NCBI RefSeq assembly: GCF_001553955.1
Contig: NZ_CP014234.1
Coordinates: 1,922,001-1,986,000 of the forward strand
Length of the DNA: 64,000 nt
Reading direction: 5' to 3'
From: Moraxella osloensis
Lineage (GTDB): Bacteria > Pseudomonadota > Gammaproteobacteria > Pseudomonadales > Moraxellaceae
Shown here in pieces: positions 34,876 to 44,087 of this stretch; positions within the stretch are counted from its first letter, which is position 1; every line of letters begins with the position of its first letter. The translations under genes and the position numbers were made by a program. The notes below the pieces were generated by a model. That model saw nothing but the letters and a program-made list of their open reading frames with translations. It did not search any database and was not told the DNA's origin.

Positions 34876-36192
34876 ATGAACGACCCATCTAATAACAACC
34901 TGTCTAGTACCCCAGGCGGTTCTGAGCATCATCCTACTCAGCCCAGTGACGCCCCTCACGCCGCAGATATTCCAGATTCCCAATTGCAGGACAATCATAG
35001 CAAAGATAAGGGTATCGATGGCGAGGATATCGCGGATAAGGATGACGAAGACCCGCATAGCAAAAACGTCAATGGCAATGATGCTTGTCTGATTAATCGT
35101 TCAACGCGAGAATTCAATGACAACATCACCGGTAGAAACAAAAAAAATAAATACCGTCTATTGGGGCTGCTCGGGTTTATTGTATTGGTGCTGGGTTGGT
35201 TGTTATTTGCTTGGTATAACACGCTATATGGCACTATCACCCAACCAAAGCAGATGGTGACCATCAATAAAGGCCAAACCTACTATGCGCTGGTAGACGA
35301 CTGGGATAAAAAGAAAAAACTGTTCGTCGCGCCACTTGCCAAACTATATATCAAAATGACGGTGGATAAACCGCTTCATCCAGGGGTCTATCAACTGCCT
35401 GAGAATCCAAGTTTTGCCAATTATTTAGCCATGCTACAACAAGGTGAGAAAGTCGCTTTTATTAAAGTGCAAATCATTGAAGGTAAAACAGCCAAAGATT
35501 TATATCAACATTTGACGGACAATAAAGGGATTAAAAACGAAGTTATCCATGGTAGCAAAGTTGACGTTGACAAACTTGGGCTCAATATCCCTGCTGACTA
35601 TCACCCGAATGGCAACCTTGAAGGTTGGTTCTCACCGGATACCTATTATTTTAATGAAGGCAGTAGTGATAAAAAAGTGCTAACGGATTTATTTAACCGT
35701 CAACACACAGCATTGATGGAAAACTGGAACAATCGCCAAGCCAATCTGCCGTACAAGACACCGTATGAAGCGCTGATTATGGCATCAATTATTGAAAAAG
35801 AAACCAGTGTCGAAAGCGAGCGGGGTGAAGTGGCAGGCGTGTTCGTCAATCGTCTAAAGAGAAATATGCGCCTACAAACCGACCCTACCGTGATTTATGG
35901 CATGGGCGATCGTTACGATGGCAATATTCGCAAATCTGACCTTGAAGAAAAAACCGCTTACAACACCTACCAAATTGACGGCTTACCACCAACACCGATT
36001 GCCTTACCAAGTATTGCATCGATTAAAGCGGCACTTAACCCAAATCAAACCGATTCGCTATATTTTGTGGCAACAGGCAATGGCGGTCATAAATTTACCA
36101 GTAATTTAGAAGACCATAACCAAGCAGTGCAAGACTATTTGCGGGTGATGCGTGAAAAACGCGCCAGCCAAAACAGCCAATCAGGTCAGTAA
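34876..36192 (+). CDS. mltG: Endolytic murein transglycosylase MltG
   Basis: A 438-residue membrane enzyme that cuts nascent glycan strands and so sets their length. A long acidic cytoplasmic region (residues 1-90, rich in Asp, Asn, Ser) precedes one transmembrane helix (about 95-115, LLGLLGFIVLVLGWLLFAW). The periplasmic YceG domain has ASIIEKETSV with the likely catalytic Glu at residue 307, then GVFVNRLKRNMRLQTDPTVIYG and NTYQIDGLPPTPI. The N-terminal extension is longer than in E. coli (340 residues in total). It lies between pabC and tmk. Confidence 0.95.
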   Translation: MNDPSNNNLSSTPGGSEHHPTQPSDAPHAADIPDSQLQDNHSKDKGIDGEDIADKDDEDPHSKNVNGNDACLINRSTREFNDNITGRNKKNKYRLLGLLGFIVLVLGWLLFAWYNTLYGTITQPKQMVTINKGQTYYALVDDWDKKKKLFVAPLAKLYIKMTVDKPLHPGVYQLPENPSFANYLAMLQQGEKVAFIKVQIIEGKTAKDLYQHLTDNKGIKNEVIHGSKVDVDKLGLNIPADYHPNGNLEGWFSPDTYYFNEGSSDKKVLTDLFNRQHTALMENWNNRQANLPYKTPYEALIMASIIEKETSVESERGEVAGVFVNRLKRNMRLQTDPTVIYGMGDRYDGNIRKSDLEEKTAYNTYQIDGLPPTPIALPSIASIKAALNPNQTDSLYFVATGNGGHKFTSNLEDHNQAVQDYLRVMREKRASQNSQSGQ

Positions 36193-36204
36193 AAAACGAT
36201 ACCC

Positions 36205-36846
36205 ATGCAAACAGCTGCGAAAGCCCCTATTAGCGAACAATTTATCTCATTTGAAGGTACCGAAGGGGTGGGTAAATCCACCTTGATTGCCAATGTGGCA
36301 GCGCATTTGACCGCGCAAGGCATCGACTTTATCCAGACCCGAGAACCTGGCGGCAGTCCGTTTGCTGAGCAGTTACGCGCCATGTTACTTGACCCAGCAA
36401 CGACCATGACAGAGGACAGTGAACTTTTATTGATGTTTGCGGCGCGTGCCGATCATGTGGCGCAAGTGATTTTGCCCGCGCTCGCTCAGGGTAAATGGGT
36501 GCTGTGTGACCGCTTTAGCGATTCCACTATTGCCTATCAAGGGTTTGGGCGCAAACAGGGCGATAGGGCAGAACTTAGCAAAATTGAATTACTGATTCAT
36601 CAGTTTGTGGCAAAAATGCCAGATATGACCATTTGGCTAGATTTACCGGTCACAGAAGGGATGAGCCGTGCCAAAAATCGCGGCAAACTAGACCGCTTTG
36701 AGCAAAATCAGCTAGCGTTTTTTGAGCGGGTGCATCAAGGATTTGCTTATCAAGCACAGCAAGAACCGCAGCGTGTCAAACGCATTGATGCGCAGGGTAC
36801 ACCTGATGAAGTATTGGCAAAAGTGCTAACGCAGCTGGGTATTTAA
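36205..36846 (+). CDS. tmk: Thymidylate kinase
   Basis: A 213-residue kinase phosphorylating dTMP to dTDP. It has the P-loop FEGTEGVGKSTL, the DR(Y/F) site LCDRFSDSTIAYQG, TREPGGSPFAEQLR and the lid segment around RAKNRGKLDRFE. The Gly-Val-Gly loop and Arg-containing lid fit the gamma-proteobacterial type. It starts 12 bp after mltG. In E. coli holB follows; here a terminator and a tnpB element follow instead. Confidence 0.97.
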   Translation: MQTAAKAPISEQFISFEGTEGVGKSTLIANVAAHLTAQGIDFIQTREPGGSPFAEQLRAMLLDPATTMTEDSELLLMFAARADHVAQVILPALAQGKWVLCDRFSDSTIAYQGFGRKQGDRAELSKIELLIHQFVAKMPDMTIWLDLPVTEGMSRAKNRGKLDRFEQNQLAFFERVHQGFAYQAQQEPQRVKRIDAQGTPDEVLAKVLTQLGI

Positions 36847-36898
36847 TGTTGTTATTTAGTGTTATTACTTAGTATCATAAAGCTTTTAGAATTATTAT

Positions 36899-36931
36899 AA
36901 AAAAAGGGGATGATAAACATCTCCCTTTTTA
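36899..36931 (+). terminator. tmk terminator
   Basis: aaaaaggggatg pairs with catctcccttttt (one offset base) around ataaa, giving a stem flanked by A- and T-runs. It lies at the outer edge of the IS, so the IS inserted just past it. Confidence 0.8.
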
Positions 36932-36939
36932 TCAGCCGT

Positions 36940-38149
36940 TGCCGTAAAACCACCGACTTTAGGCGGTGGATATAAGGCAACTCATACACTATAACGCTTG
37001 CATAAATTTTGCTAAAATAATTTGCATGAAAACACTCAAGCTACGCATACGAGACAAACATACTGATAAACTCAACCGCCTAAGCGGTTTGGTTAATTTC
37101 GTATGGAATTATGTCAATGACTTGAGTTACAAACACCTAAAAAAGACTGGTAAATTCTTTAGTGCTTACGACCTAAACGACTACACCAAAGGTAGCGGTG
37201 AACTGCTAGGCTTACACAGTCAGACTATCCAAGCCATCAATGAAACCCACGCCAAATCGCGTCGCCAATTCAAAAAAGCCAAACTAAACTGGCGAACCAA
37301 CAACCCAAGCTCTAAGCGTAAATCGCTCGGTTGGCTACCGTTTAAACAATCTGCCATTAAGCATATTGCCACGCACCAAACAGGCAAAAAGGGCTTAAAA
37401 TCCACCTTACAGCTTAGTTTAGCCAAAGGACAAAAACTAGTCATTGACCTATGGGACAGCTACAACCTTAGCCTATATCAAATTAACACACTAGAAATCG
37501 TCCAAGACAGCCGTAACCGTTGGTATGCCTGTATCACAGTCAAAGACTATCCCAAGACACAATGCGGAACAGGTAGTGTAGGCATTGACTTAGGACTTAA
37601 AGACAGTGCTACCGCCTCAAACGGTGACAAGCTAACCATTAAGCAAACGCTAAAATATGCAAAACAATTAGCTATAGCCCAACGCTCAAACAACAAAAAA
37701 CGTATCAAGGCTATCCATGCCAAAATCAAAAACACAAGGCAAGACCTGATACACAAATTCACCACCCAATTAGTCAAAGACAATGCCCTAATCGTGGTCG
37801 GTGATGTGAAAACCACCCAATTTAACAGTAAAAAAGGCAAACTAGCCAAAAGCGTCTATGATGCAGGTTGGTTTGAACTCAAGCGACAACTGAACTACAA
37901 ATGCGAGAACGCAGGTTGCCGTTTTGAAATCGTGAATGAGAGATACACGACCCAGCGATGTTCGTGTTGCGGTGAAATCACCGCCAATAGTCCGAAAGGT
38001 AGAAAATCGCTTGGAATAAGAGAATGGATATGTGCTTCGTGTGGCACATGGCATGATAGAGATATCAATGCCAGTAACAACATTCTTGCGGTCGGGCTTG
38101 ACCGTCTTGTAGAAGGAATCCCCGAACGATAGGGAGGGGAGGAAGTCAA
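36940..38149 (+). mobile_element. tnpB-only IS200/IS605-group element (IS1341 type)
   Basis: An element of about 1.2 kb with no tnpA. The left end has the hairpin ccaccg-acttta gg-cggtgg (36950-36969), followed by gatataaggcaa; the right end has tcccc/gggga (38119-38123 with 38136-38140) and ggaagtcaa just after tnpB. Subterminal hairpins without inverted repeats are typical of the group. Exact ends are estimated. It lies between the tmk terminator and the nadB stop, about 11 bp from the latter, and breaks no gene. Confidence 0.8.
37026..38132 (+). CDS. tnpB: TnpB-family RNA-guided nuclease
   Basis: A 368-residue TnpB, ancestor-type relative of Cas12, which with an RNA made from the element's right end cuts DNA at a target motif. 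The RuvC-I motif is GIDLGLKDSA (Asp about 188). The zinc ribbon is CSCC (312-315) and CASC (336-339), followed by the RuvC-III motif HDRDINASNN. At the RuvC-II place, where most members have a Glu (VxE(D/N)L), it reads IVVGDVKTTQ (about 256-265). A Glu in VNERYTTQ (about 305) may stand in. ATG 37026 matches the family start MKTLKLRI. Confidence 0.9.
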   Translation: MKTLKLRIRDKHTDKLNRLSGLVNFVWNYVNDLSYKHLKKTGKFFSAYDLNDYTKGSGELLGLHSQTIQAINETHAKSRRQFKKAKLNWRTNNPSSKRKSLGWLPFKQSAIKHIATHQTGKKGLKSTLQLSLAKGQKLVIDLWDSYNLSLYQINTLEIVQDSRNRWYACITVKDYPKTQCGTGSVGIDLGLKDSATASNGDKLTIKQTLKYAKQLAIAQRSNNKKRIKAIHAKIKNTRQDLIHKFTTQLVKDNALIVVGDVKTTQFNSKKGKLAKSVYDAGWFELKRQLNYKCENAGCRFEIVNERYTTQRCSCCGEITANSPKGRKSLGIREWICASCGTWHDRDINASNNILAVGLDRLVEGIPER

Positions 38150-38159
38150 TTAACCCATA

Positions 38160-39857
38160 CTATGGCATAGATGGGGTTAAAATCACATCTGCCGCCACTG
38201 GCAAAGTTTGTGGAAAGTCTTTGTTGTAATGCAGTCCGCGCGATTCGTGGCGAAGTAGCGCCGAGCGCACAATCAGCTCAGAGACTAGCAGCAAATTACG
38301 CAATTCAATCAGATTTTTACTGACCACAAAGTTGGCGTAGTAATCATTGACTTCTTGTTTTAACAACAAAATGCGGTTGAGTGCGCGATGCAGGCGTTTG
38401 TCTGAGCGCACAATACCAACGTAGTGCCACATGCTTTGGCGCAGCTCATCCCAGTTTTGTAGCACGATGACTTCTTCGTCAGGGTCAGTCACATCTTGGC
38501 TGTCCCAGTCAGGGATAGTAGGAATGGGGGGAACGCGATTTTCTGCAAATGCAGCGGCAATATGCCGCGCTGCACTCATCCCGTACACAAAACATTCTAA
38601 CAGCGAGTTACTCGCCATGCGATTGGCGCCATGCAGACCGGTAAAGGACGTTTCGCCCATGGCATATAGATTAAGCACGTCGGTTTGGGCATTTTCATTG
38701 ACCATCACCCCACCACAGGTGTAGTGAGCGGCGGGTACCACGGGGATTTTATCTTGGGTCATGTCAATGCCCAGCTCTAGTAGCCGCTCATATAACATAG
38801 GGAAATGACCTTTAATAAACGCTGGGTCTCTATGAGTAATATCTAACCAAACATGACGTATTCCCAAACGCTTCATCTCAAAATCGATGGTGCGAGCCAC
38901 GATGTCACGCGGTGCCAGCTCACCCCGTTCATCGAAGCGAAGCATAAAGCGCTCACCTTCTGGATGTTCTTTGGTTGCTGGCAGGCGCAGGTAGGCACCT
39001 TCACCGCGCATGGCTTCGGTGATTAAAAACGAACGCGCTTCTGGATGATATAGACAAGTAGGATGGAACTGATTAAATTCCAAATTCGCAACGCGGCAAC
39101 CTGCGCGCCATGCCATCGCGATACCATCGCCCGTGGCAATATCTGGGTTAGATGTATACAAATACGCTTTTGATGCCCCGCCGCATGCTAAGGCGATAAA
39201 GGGCGCGGTAAAGGTAATGACTTGATTGGTGGCCAAATCAAGGGCGTACAGCCCCACGGCACGATTGGGCTCGCTAATCGGACTGTAGTTGTGTTTGCTA
39301 AGTTTGTTGGTGGTGATGACATCAATGGCAGCGACATACTCAAACAGTTTGACATTCGGACATTGTTTGACACGTTTGACTAACGTGGTAGAAATGGCCA
39401 CCCCAGTGGCATCTGCCGCATGGATGATACGACGTTTGGTATGACCACCTTCACGGGTCAGGTGCAAGGTTTCGTTCTCATCCAAGGTAAACTTGACACC
39501 TTGTTTGAGCAAAAACTCCACCGCTTCTCGGCTATGCTCTACCGTAAAACGTACCGCATCTTCATGGCAAAGACCTGCCCCTGCAATCAAGGTATCATCG
39601 ACATGCTCATCAACCGAGTCATCATCCGATAGTACTGCTGCCACGCCGCCTTGGGCATAAAAAGTGCTGGCTTCGGTGAGCTTGTCTTTTGCCAAAACCG
39701 CAATCGATAGATGGCTTGGCAAGGATAAAGCTAACGATAAACCTGCACCGCCACTGCCAACAATTACCACATCAAACGCGTGGCGATGGTTAGCCTGTGC
39801 TTGCGGCTGGAGAGTTTCTTTGATAGGGGAGTTTGACACATTAACGCTTGCTGTCAT
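38160..39857 (-). CDS. nadB: L-aspartate oxidase
   Basis: A 565-residue FAD enzyme that oxidises L-aspartate to iminoaspartate, the first step of NAD synthesis, with fumarate or oxygen as acceptor. It shows the FAD loop VVIVGSGGAGLSLAL, STFYAQGGVAAVLS, THKRRIIHAADATG-like HTKRRIIHAADATG, EFNQFHPTCLY, YTCGGVMVN and GLHGANRMASNSLLECFVYG, plus a C-terminal helical domain (HRALNRILLLKQEV). ATG 39857 has aagga 10 bp upstream. An in-frame TTG at 39875 is less likely. It is convergent with the tnpB element. Confidence 0.96.
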   Translation of the reverse strand: MTASVNVSNSPIKETLQPQAQANHRHAFDVVIVGSGGAGLSLALSLPSHLSIAVLAKDKLTEASTFYAQGGVAAVLSDDDSVDEHVDDTLIAGAGLCHEDAVRFTVEHSREAVEFLLKQGVKFTLDENETLHLTREGGHTKRRIIHAADATGVAISTTLVKRVKQCPNVKLFEYVAAIDVITTNKLSKHNYSPISEPNRAVGLYALDLATNQVITFTAPFIALACGGASKAYLYTSNPDIATGDGIAMAWRAGCRVANLEFNQFHPTCLYHPEARSFLITEAMRGEGAYLRLPATKEHPEGERFMLRFDERGELAPRDIVARTIDFEMKRLGIRHVWLDITHRDPAFIKGHFPMLYERLLELGIDMTQDKIPVVPAAHYTCGGVMVNENAQTDVLNLYAMGETSFTGLHGANRMASNSLLECFVYGMSAARHIAAAFAENRVPPIPTIPDWDSQDVTDPDEEVIVLQNWDELRQSMWHYVGIVRSDKRLHRALNRILLLKQEVNDYYANFVVSKNLIELRNLLLVSELIVRSALLRHESRGLHYNKDFPQTLPVAADVILTPSMP

Positions 39858-40364
39858 AAGGCTGACGTCCTTCAAATTAATGAGTTAAAGAGCCAAAAAA
39901 TCTAAGCAAGCGCTGAGCAAATTGGGTCACCGTGCTACATTTAAAAGGCTGTGTTTAAAAGGCTATTTTAAAAGCTATGGTTAAAAGGCTATGGTTAAAA
40001 AGCCATGGGAAAATAAGCTATCATATCAGCTTTTATAAATGATGGCGGATTTTTTCTATGGTTTGTTTTTTAAGTAGCTAGCCCATCTAAATAGCCCATG
40101 GTTAAGGCTAAACAGGGTACGACGTATGCAAACGCGCTCGTCTTTGTTTTGCCGTCGCTGACAGACAATGGGGGAAAATGCAAAGTCAGGCGTTTTTTAA
40201 AGCAATTTAATACAAAAAACTCGCCTAGCTGTTAATCCATTTTTTGCGATATGATGATAGTTTAAATTGTCATATTCATCATTGCCATTTATAATGGGCG
40301 CTTTTTTTATACGTATTTGTCATGCAAATTATTGATTATTCAGTAAATTTAGGTAACGCTTGAT
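39858..40364. other. Non-coding gap with 14-bp tandem repeats (39941-40008)
   Basis: A 507-nt divergent region between nadB and a phosphoesterase gene. It holds five degenerate 14-bp units of ttaaaaggctatgg type at 39941-40008 and, near 40284-40307, a small gccatt/aatgggc stem followed by seven T residues that could be a terminator for an unseen short transcript. No coding frame is supported. Confidence 0.5.
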
Positions 40365-41540
40365 ATGGGTGGTAGCATGATTGGCAGTTGGCTAGGTCAT
40401 CTTGGAGCGCTCATTGCCATTTTGGTAATCCTATGGTCGTGCCTAAAAACCGTGCAACTCAAAGCGCGAACAGATAACCTGCAAATCCTACTGCAACTGG
40501 TCAGCTTTTACGCGCGCTATTGGTTTGTTTGGTTGTTAGTGTGGGCAAACGTGCAGCTGCTGTATGACAACCAAATCATCTACTGGCTGCTTATCGCGTT
40601 ATCGCTGTTGTATATCTATATGAGCTGGGTTGAGCCCAATCGGCTGCGCGTTTCGCGTTTTTCAATTAATTTGACCGTACCTGCGACCTATCAGTCCGCG
40701 ACCGATATTTCATTGGTTGCGTCATCATCACAATCTATTAAGCGACAACCTATCAAACGACAAGCTGCAAAAATTGCGGTGCTGAGTGATATCCACATCG
40801 GTATATTTTCTAACCCCCATCAGTTAGCGCGTTTGGTAAAATGCCTTAACCGCTTGGATGTTGATGCGGTGCTGATTTTGGGTGATTGGTTATATCAAGC
40901 GACAACTTTGGATGCCCACCTAAGCCCATTTAAAACGCTAAACAAGCCTTGCTATACCGTCCTTAGCGATGCCGATACCCAGCAGGTTGTCGATGATGCG
41001 CAAAATAGCGAATCTGCTAGCAATATGCAGTTAATGAACATTTTACCAACCTTCGGTATTCAATTATTGCCTGAGCAAGGCTTGCGCATTGCCGGGATAA
41101 AAATCATAGGCATTCATAATGGCAGTACAATGGATTTACCGCGCGTGATTGAACAGCAGCGCAGCGCGGGGCAGCCATTAGTCATTGCCACCCATGATAT
41201 CAAGCAGTTAGAAGCCAATCCACGAACCTTAAGTGACGCCAACAACGATACGTTGGTGATTGCGGGGCAAACGCATGGGGGGCAGGTCAATATACCTGTA
41301 TTGACACCGCTGATGGTCAGAGCATTGACAGGCAATAAACTGGCGGCAGGGTTACGTCAACCCGATATACCCAAACAATCCGACTATCATCCCAAAGCAC
41401 TCAATGCGGCTAACAAACCCAGCAAACGCTACCAAGTATGGGTGAATACTGGGATTGGCATGACAGGGTTGCCGTTTCGTTTTAATTGTCCCCCTACCAT
41501 TGATGTGCTAACCATCCAAGTTCAAACGGCTAATACTTAA
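40365..41540 (+). CDS. Membrane-anchored calcineurin-like phosphoesterase, degenerate site
   Basis: A 391-residue protein. The N-terminal 90 residues hold about three transmembrane segments (GALIAILVILWSC, YWFVWLLVWANVQ, WLLIALSLLYIYM). The rest is a YaeI-type phosphoesterase domain with SDIHIG (141), ILGDW (172), ATHD (275) and GQTHGGQV (301). Two of the usual metal ligands differ: GNH(D/E) is SDAD (201-204) and GHTHGGQ is GQTHGGQ. Active YaeI-like members cleave UDP-diacylglucosamine or other phosphoesters; with these changes activity is doubtful or altered. Not placed in an operon. Confidence 0.75.
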   Translation: MGGSMIGSWLGHLGALIAILVILWSCLKTVQLKARTDNLQILLQLVSFYARYWFVWLLVWANVQLLYDNQIIYWLLIALSLLYIYMSWVEPNRLRVSRFSINLTVPATYQSATDISLVASSSQSIKRQPIKRQAAKIAVLSDIHIGIFSNPHQLARLVKCLNRLDVDAVLILGDWLYQATTLDAHLSPFKTLNKPCYTVLSDADTQQVVDDAQNSESASNMQLMNILPTFGIQLLPEQGLRIAGIKIIGIHNGSTMDLPRVIEQQRSAGQPLVIATHDIKQLEANPRTLSDANNDTLVIAGQTHGGQVNIPVLTPLMVRALTGNKLAAGLRQPDIPKQSDYHPKALNAANKPSKRYQVWVNTGIGMTGLPFRFNCPPTIDVLTIQVQTANT

Positions 41541-41764
41541 CCAATCCCATTAAACAATCCGACTAATCAGGGTAAACCAGTCATTGCCTTATTATCAGGT
41601 TAAGTGGGGTCTATAACCTGATTTGCTACAGCGGTGCAGAAACTTGCGTTTGCTATCAAAGCGCTTAAACTTCGCCCCAAATGTATGCTACACTAGACAA
41701 AAATTTTCAAAAAATTGTCGCAGCTGTTACATATTCTACTTAAGGTTTTGTCCAAGGTATTGTT

Positions 41765-42658
41765 ATGACCCCCATTTTAGATAAACTACAAGGCTCTATG
41801 GTCGCGCTTATTACACCTATGCATAGCAATGGTGACGTCGATTGGCAATCATTGGCAAATCTCATTGATTGGCAAATCGAGCAAGGTACGGACGTACTGG
41901 TATCGGTTGGTACGACCGGTGAATCCGCAACCTTATCGATGCAAGAGCATGTGGACGTCATTGAATTTACCATGAAGCAAGTGGGTGGTCGTATTCCCGT
42001 CATCGCGGGTACGGGCGCTAACAATACAGTTGAAGCCATTGAATTGACCCAGCACGCCAAACAAGCGGGGGCTGATGCCGCGCTGCTCGTGGTGCCCTAC
42101 TACAATAAACCGACCCAAGAAGGGCTATACTTACACTATAAAGCCATTGCTGAAGCCGTGGACATTCCCCAAGTGCTATACAACGTACCCGGGCGCACTG
42201 TTGTTGATATGCAGCAAGCAACGGTCGAGCGCTTAGCGGACATCGAAAATATCATCGCAATTAAAGATGCGACCGGTGACGTGGCGCGTGGTGCCAAACT
42301 GATTGAAGCAGTAAAAGGTCGTATGAGCGTATTGTCAGGAGATGATGAAAGCGCGCTTGCGCTGATGCGTCATGGGGCAAAAGGCAATATTTCAGTGACC
42401 GCCAATGTCGCGCCAAAAATCATGAGCCAAATTTTTGGCTTGGCTCTCAAAGGTGATTTCGACCAAGCCGAAGCATTAAACCAAAAAATAGCCCATTTAC
42501 ACCAAGATTTATTTATCGAGTCAAGTCCCATTCCTGCAAAATATGCCTTATACAAAATGGGTCATATCGAGCAAGGTATCCGTTTACCATTAACTTGGCT
42601 TACCCCAGAACACCAACAAGTGATGGATGAAGCACTTGCCAAAGCAGGTTTACTATGA
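41765..42658 (+). CDS. dapA: 4-hydroxy-tetrahydrodipicolinate synthase
   Basis: A 297-residue TIM-barrel aldolase condensing pyruvate with aspartate semialdehyde, the first step of the lysine/diaminopimelate branch. It shows MVALITPM, SVGTTGESATL, VIAGTGANNT, VLYNVPGRTVVDM (catalytic Tyr) and IIAIKDATGDV (Schiff-base Lys). The gene overlaps the next by 4 bp (ATGA). The order dapA-bamC-purC is the same as in E. coli. Confidence 0.98.
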   Translation: MTPILDKLQGSMVALITPMHSNGDVDWQSLANLIDWQIEQGTDVLVSVGTTGESATLSMQEHVDVIEFTMKQVGGRIPVIAGTGANNTVEAIELTQHAKQAGADAALLVVPYYNKPTQEGLYLHYKAIAEAVDIPQVLYNVPGRTVVDMQQATVERLADIENIIAIKDATGDVARGAKLIEAVKGRMSVLSGDDESALALMRHGAKGNISVTANVAPKIMSQIFGLALKGDFDQAEALNQKIAHLHQDLFIESSPIPAKYALYKMGHIEQGIRLPLTWLTPEHQQVMDEALAKAGLL

Positions 42659-42954
42659 AAAAAACACGCAGCGCTAACCACAATCGATTCAACGCCCAGC
42701 TAGCCCTAGCTATCATTGCCTCTGCTAGCATTGCTATGACAGGCTGTACTACTTTTAAACGTAAAGTTGGCGACAATTCTTTGGACTATACCAAAACCAA
42801 AAAACTTGAACCCATCCAATTACCGGCAGATGCACAAACGCTGCCTTTTACGCCAGTTTATGCCGTGCCGCAATCAGGCGAAAATACGTTAAAAATCACA
42901 AAAGAAGGCAGTAAGCGTTTTGAGCTACCGCGTCCGATTAGTACCGTAAAATAA
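42655..42954 (+). CDS. Short BamC-like lipoprotein
   Basis: A 99-residue lipoprotein: signal peptide with lipobox (IIASASIAMTGC, Cys about 31), then TTFKRKVGDNSLDY and LPADAQTLPFTPVYAVP, which resemble the unstructured N-terminal region of BamC that wraps BamD. The two helix-grip domains of E. coli BamC (344 residues) are absent. Synteny (dapA overlap, purC downstream) supports the assignment. It may be a reduced BamC; a role in the outer-membrane assembly machine is inference. Confidence 0.65.
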   Translation: MKKTRSANHNRFNAQLALAIIASASIAMTGCTTFKRKVGDNSLDYTKTKKLEPIQLPADAQTLPFTPVYAVPQSGENTLKITKEGSKRFELPRPISTVK

Positions 42955-43088
42955 AGAGTGGCTGACAGCATTCATGATAGTTGGCAGCTTGTGTTGCTAA
43001 CCGCGTATCAGCCAATCAATGCAACTGTCATAAATTAACTACACTGAGCCAACCTTAGCCAATCTTAAACAGCCATTTGGGAATTACC

Positions 43089-43817
43089 ATGCAAAAACTC
43101 GATTTACTTTATAAAGGCAAAGCAAAATCCGTCTTCGAAACTGACAATCCAGATTACCTGATTTTAGAATTTCGTGATGATACCTCTGCATTCAACGGCG
43201 AGCGTATCGAACAGTTAGCGCGTAAAGGCAAAGTCAATAACCGCTTTAATGCCTTTATCATGCAAAAACTCAGCGAAGCCGGCATCGAAACCCATTTTGA
43301 ACAGCAATTATCGGATGAAGAAGTGCTGGTCAAACGCCTAACAATGATTCCCGTCGAGTGTGTGGTACGTAACTATGCGGCAGGCAGCCTAGTACGTCGC
43401 TTAGGCTTACAAGAAGGTCAAGCGTTGACGCCACCTACCTTTGAATTGTTCTATAAAGATGACGGTCTGGGCGACCCGATGGTAAATGATTCGTTAGCGG
43501 TATCACTCGGCTGGGCAACGCAAGCACAACTGGATGAAATGAAAGCCTTAACCTTTAAAGTCAATGACGTGTTATCAAAAATGTTTGATGACGGGGGTTT
43601 GATGTTGGTGGATTTCAAACTAGAATTTGGGGTATTCAAAGACCGTATCGTACTGGGCGATGAGTTCTCGCCCGACGGTTGCCGTGTCTGGGACAAACAA
43701 ACCAAGAAAAAACTGGATAAAGACCGTTTCCGTCAAAGCCTAGGTGATGTGGTCGAAGGTTATGAAGAAGTTGCTAAGCGTATTGGCGTGTCTTTGGTTG
43801 ATGAGTCAGGTGGTTGA
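43089..43817 (+). CDS. purC: SAICAR synthetase
   Basis: A 242-residue enzyme joining CAIR and aspartate in purine synthesis. It starts [19 protein letters not shown] and shows [36 protein letters not shown] and [14 protein letters not shown], all family sites. ATG 43089 is the conserved start. The 3' end contains a 16-bp direct duplication (gttgatgagtcaggtg), one copy on each side of the stop codon, suggesting a recent tandem repeat that changed the C-terminus. The related purE begins at 63735. Confidence 0.97.
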   Translation: MQKLDLLYKGKAKSVFETDNPDYLILEFRDDTSAFNGERIEQLARKGKVNNRFNAFIMQKLSEAGIETHFEQQLSDEEVLVKRLTMIPVECVVRNYAAGSLVRRLGLQEGQALTPPTFELFYKDDGLGDPMVNDSLAVSLGWATQAQLDEMKALTFKVNDVLSKMFDDGGLMLVDFKLEFGVFKDRIVLGDEFSPDGCRVWDKQTKKKLDKDRFRQSLGDVVEGYEEVAKRIGVSLVDESGG

Positions 43818-43924
43818 TGAGTCAGGTCGATAAATCGGACGCATTCATCAAGCTAGCTAAGCGCTACAGCGAATCTAATTAAGTCCAATTAAGTTTGGAT
43901 GACATGTGAAATAGATAAACATCT

Positions 43925-43956
43925 AAAACTGGGGCTTGCTCCAGTTTTGTGTTTTT
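43925..43956 (+). terminator. purC terminator
   Basis: aaaactgg (43925-43932) pairs with ccagtttt (43941-43948), followed by gtgttttt. It lies 108 bp past the purC stop. Confidence 0.7.
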
Positions 43957-44087
43957 AGGCTTAAATTTAGGTTTTTAGCGATAAAAATTACCCACAAGTA
44001 AGGTTATCAAAACAAGTGCTCGAGAAGACTCACTTATTTGAGTTAATTTTATGACGCCTAATCATGGGTGTTGTATGACTGAGTCTA

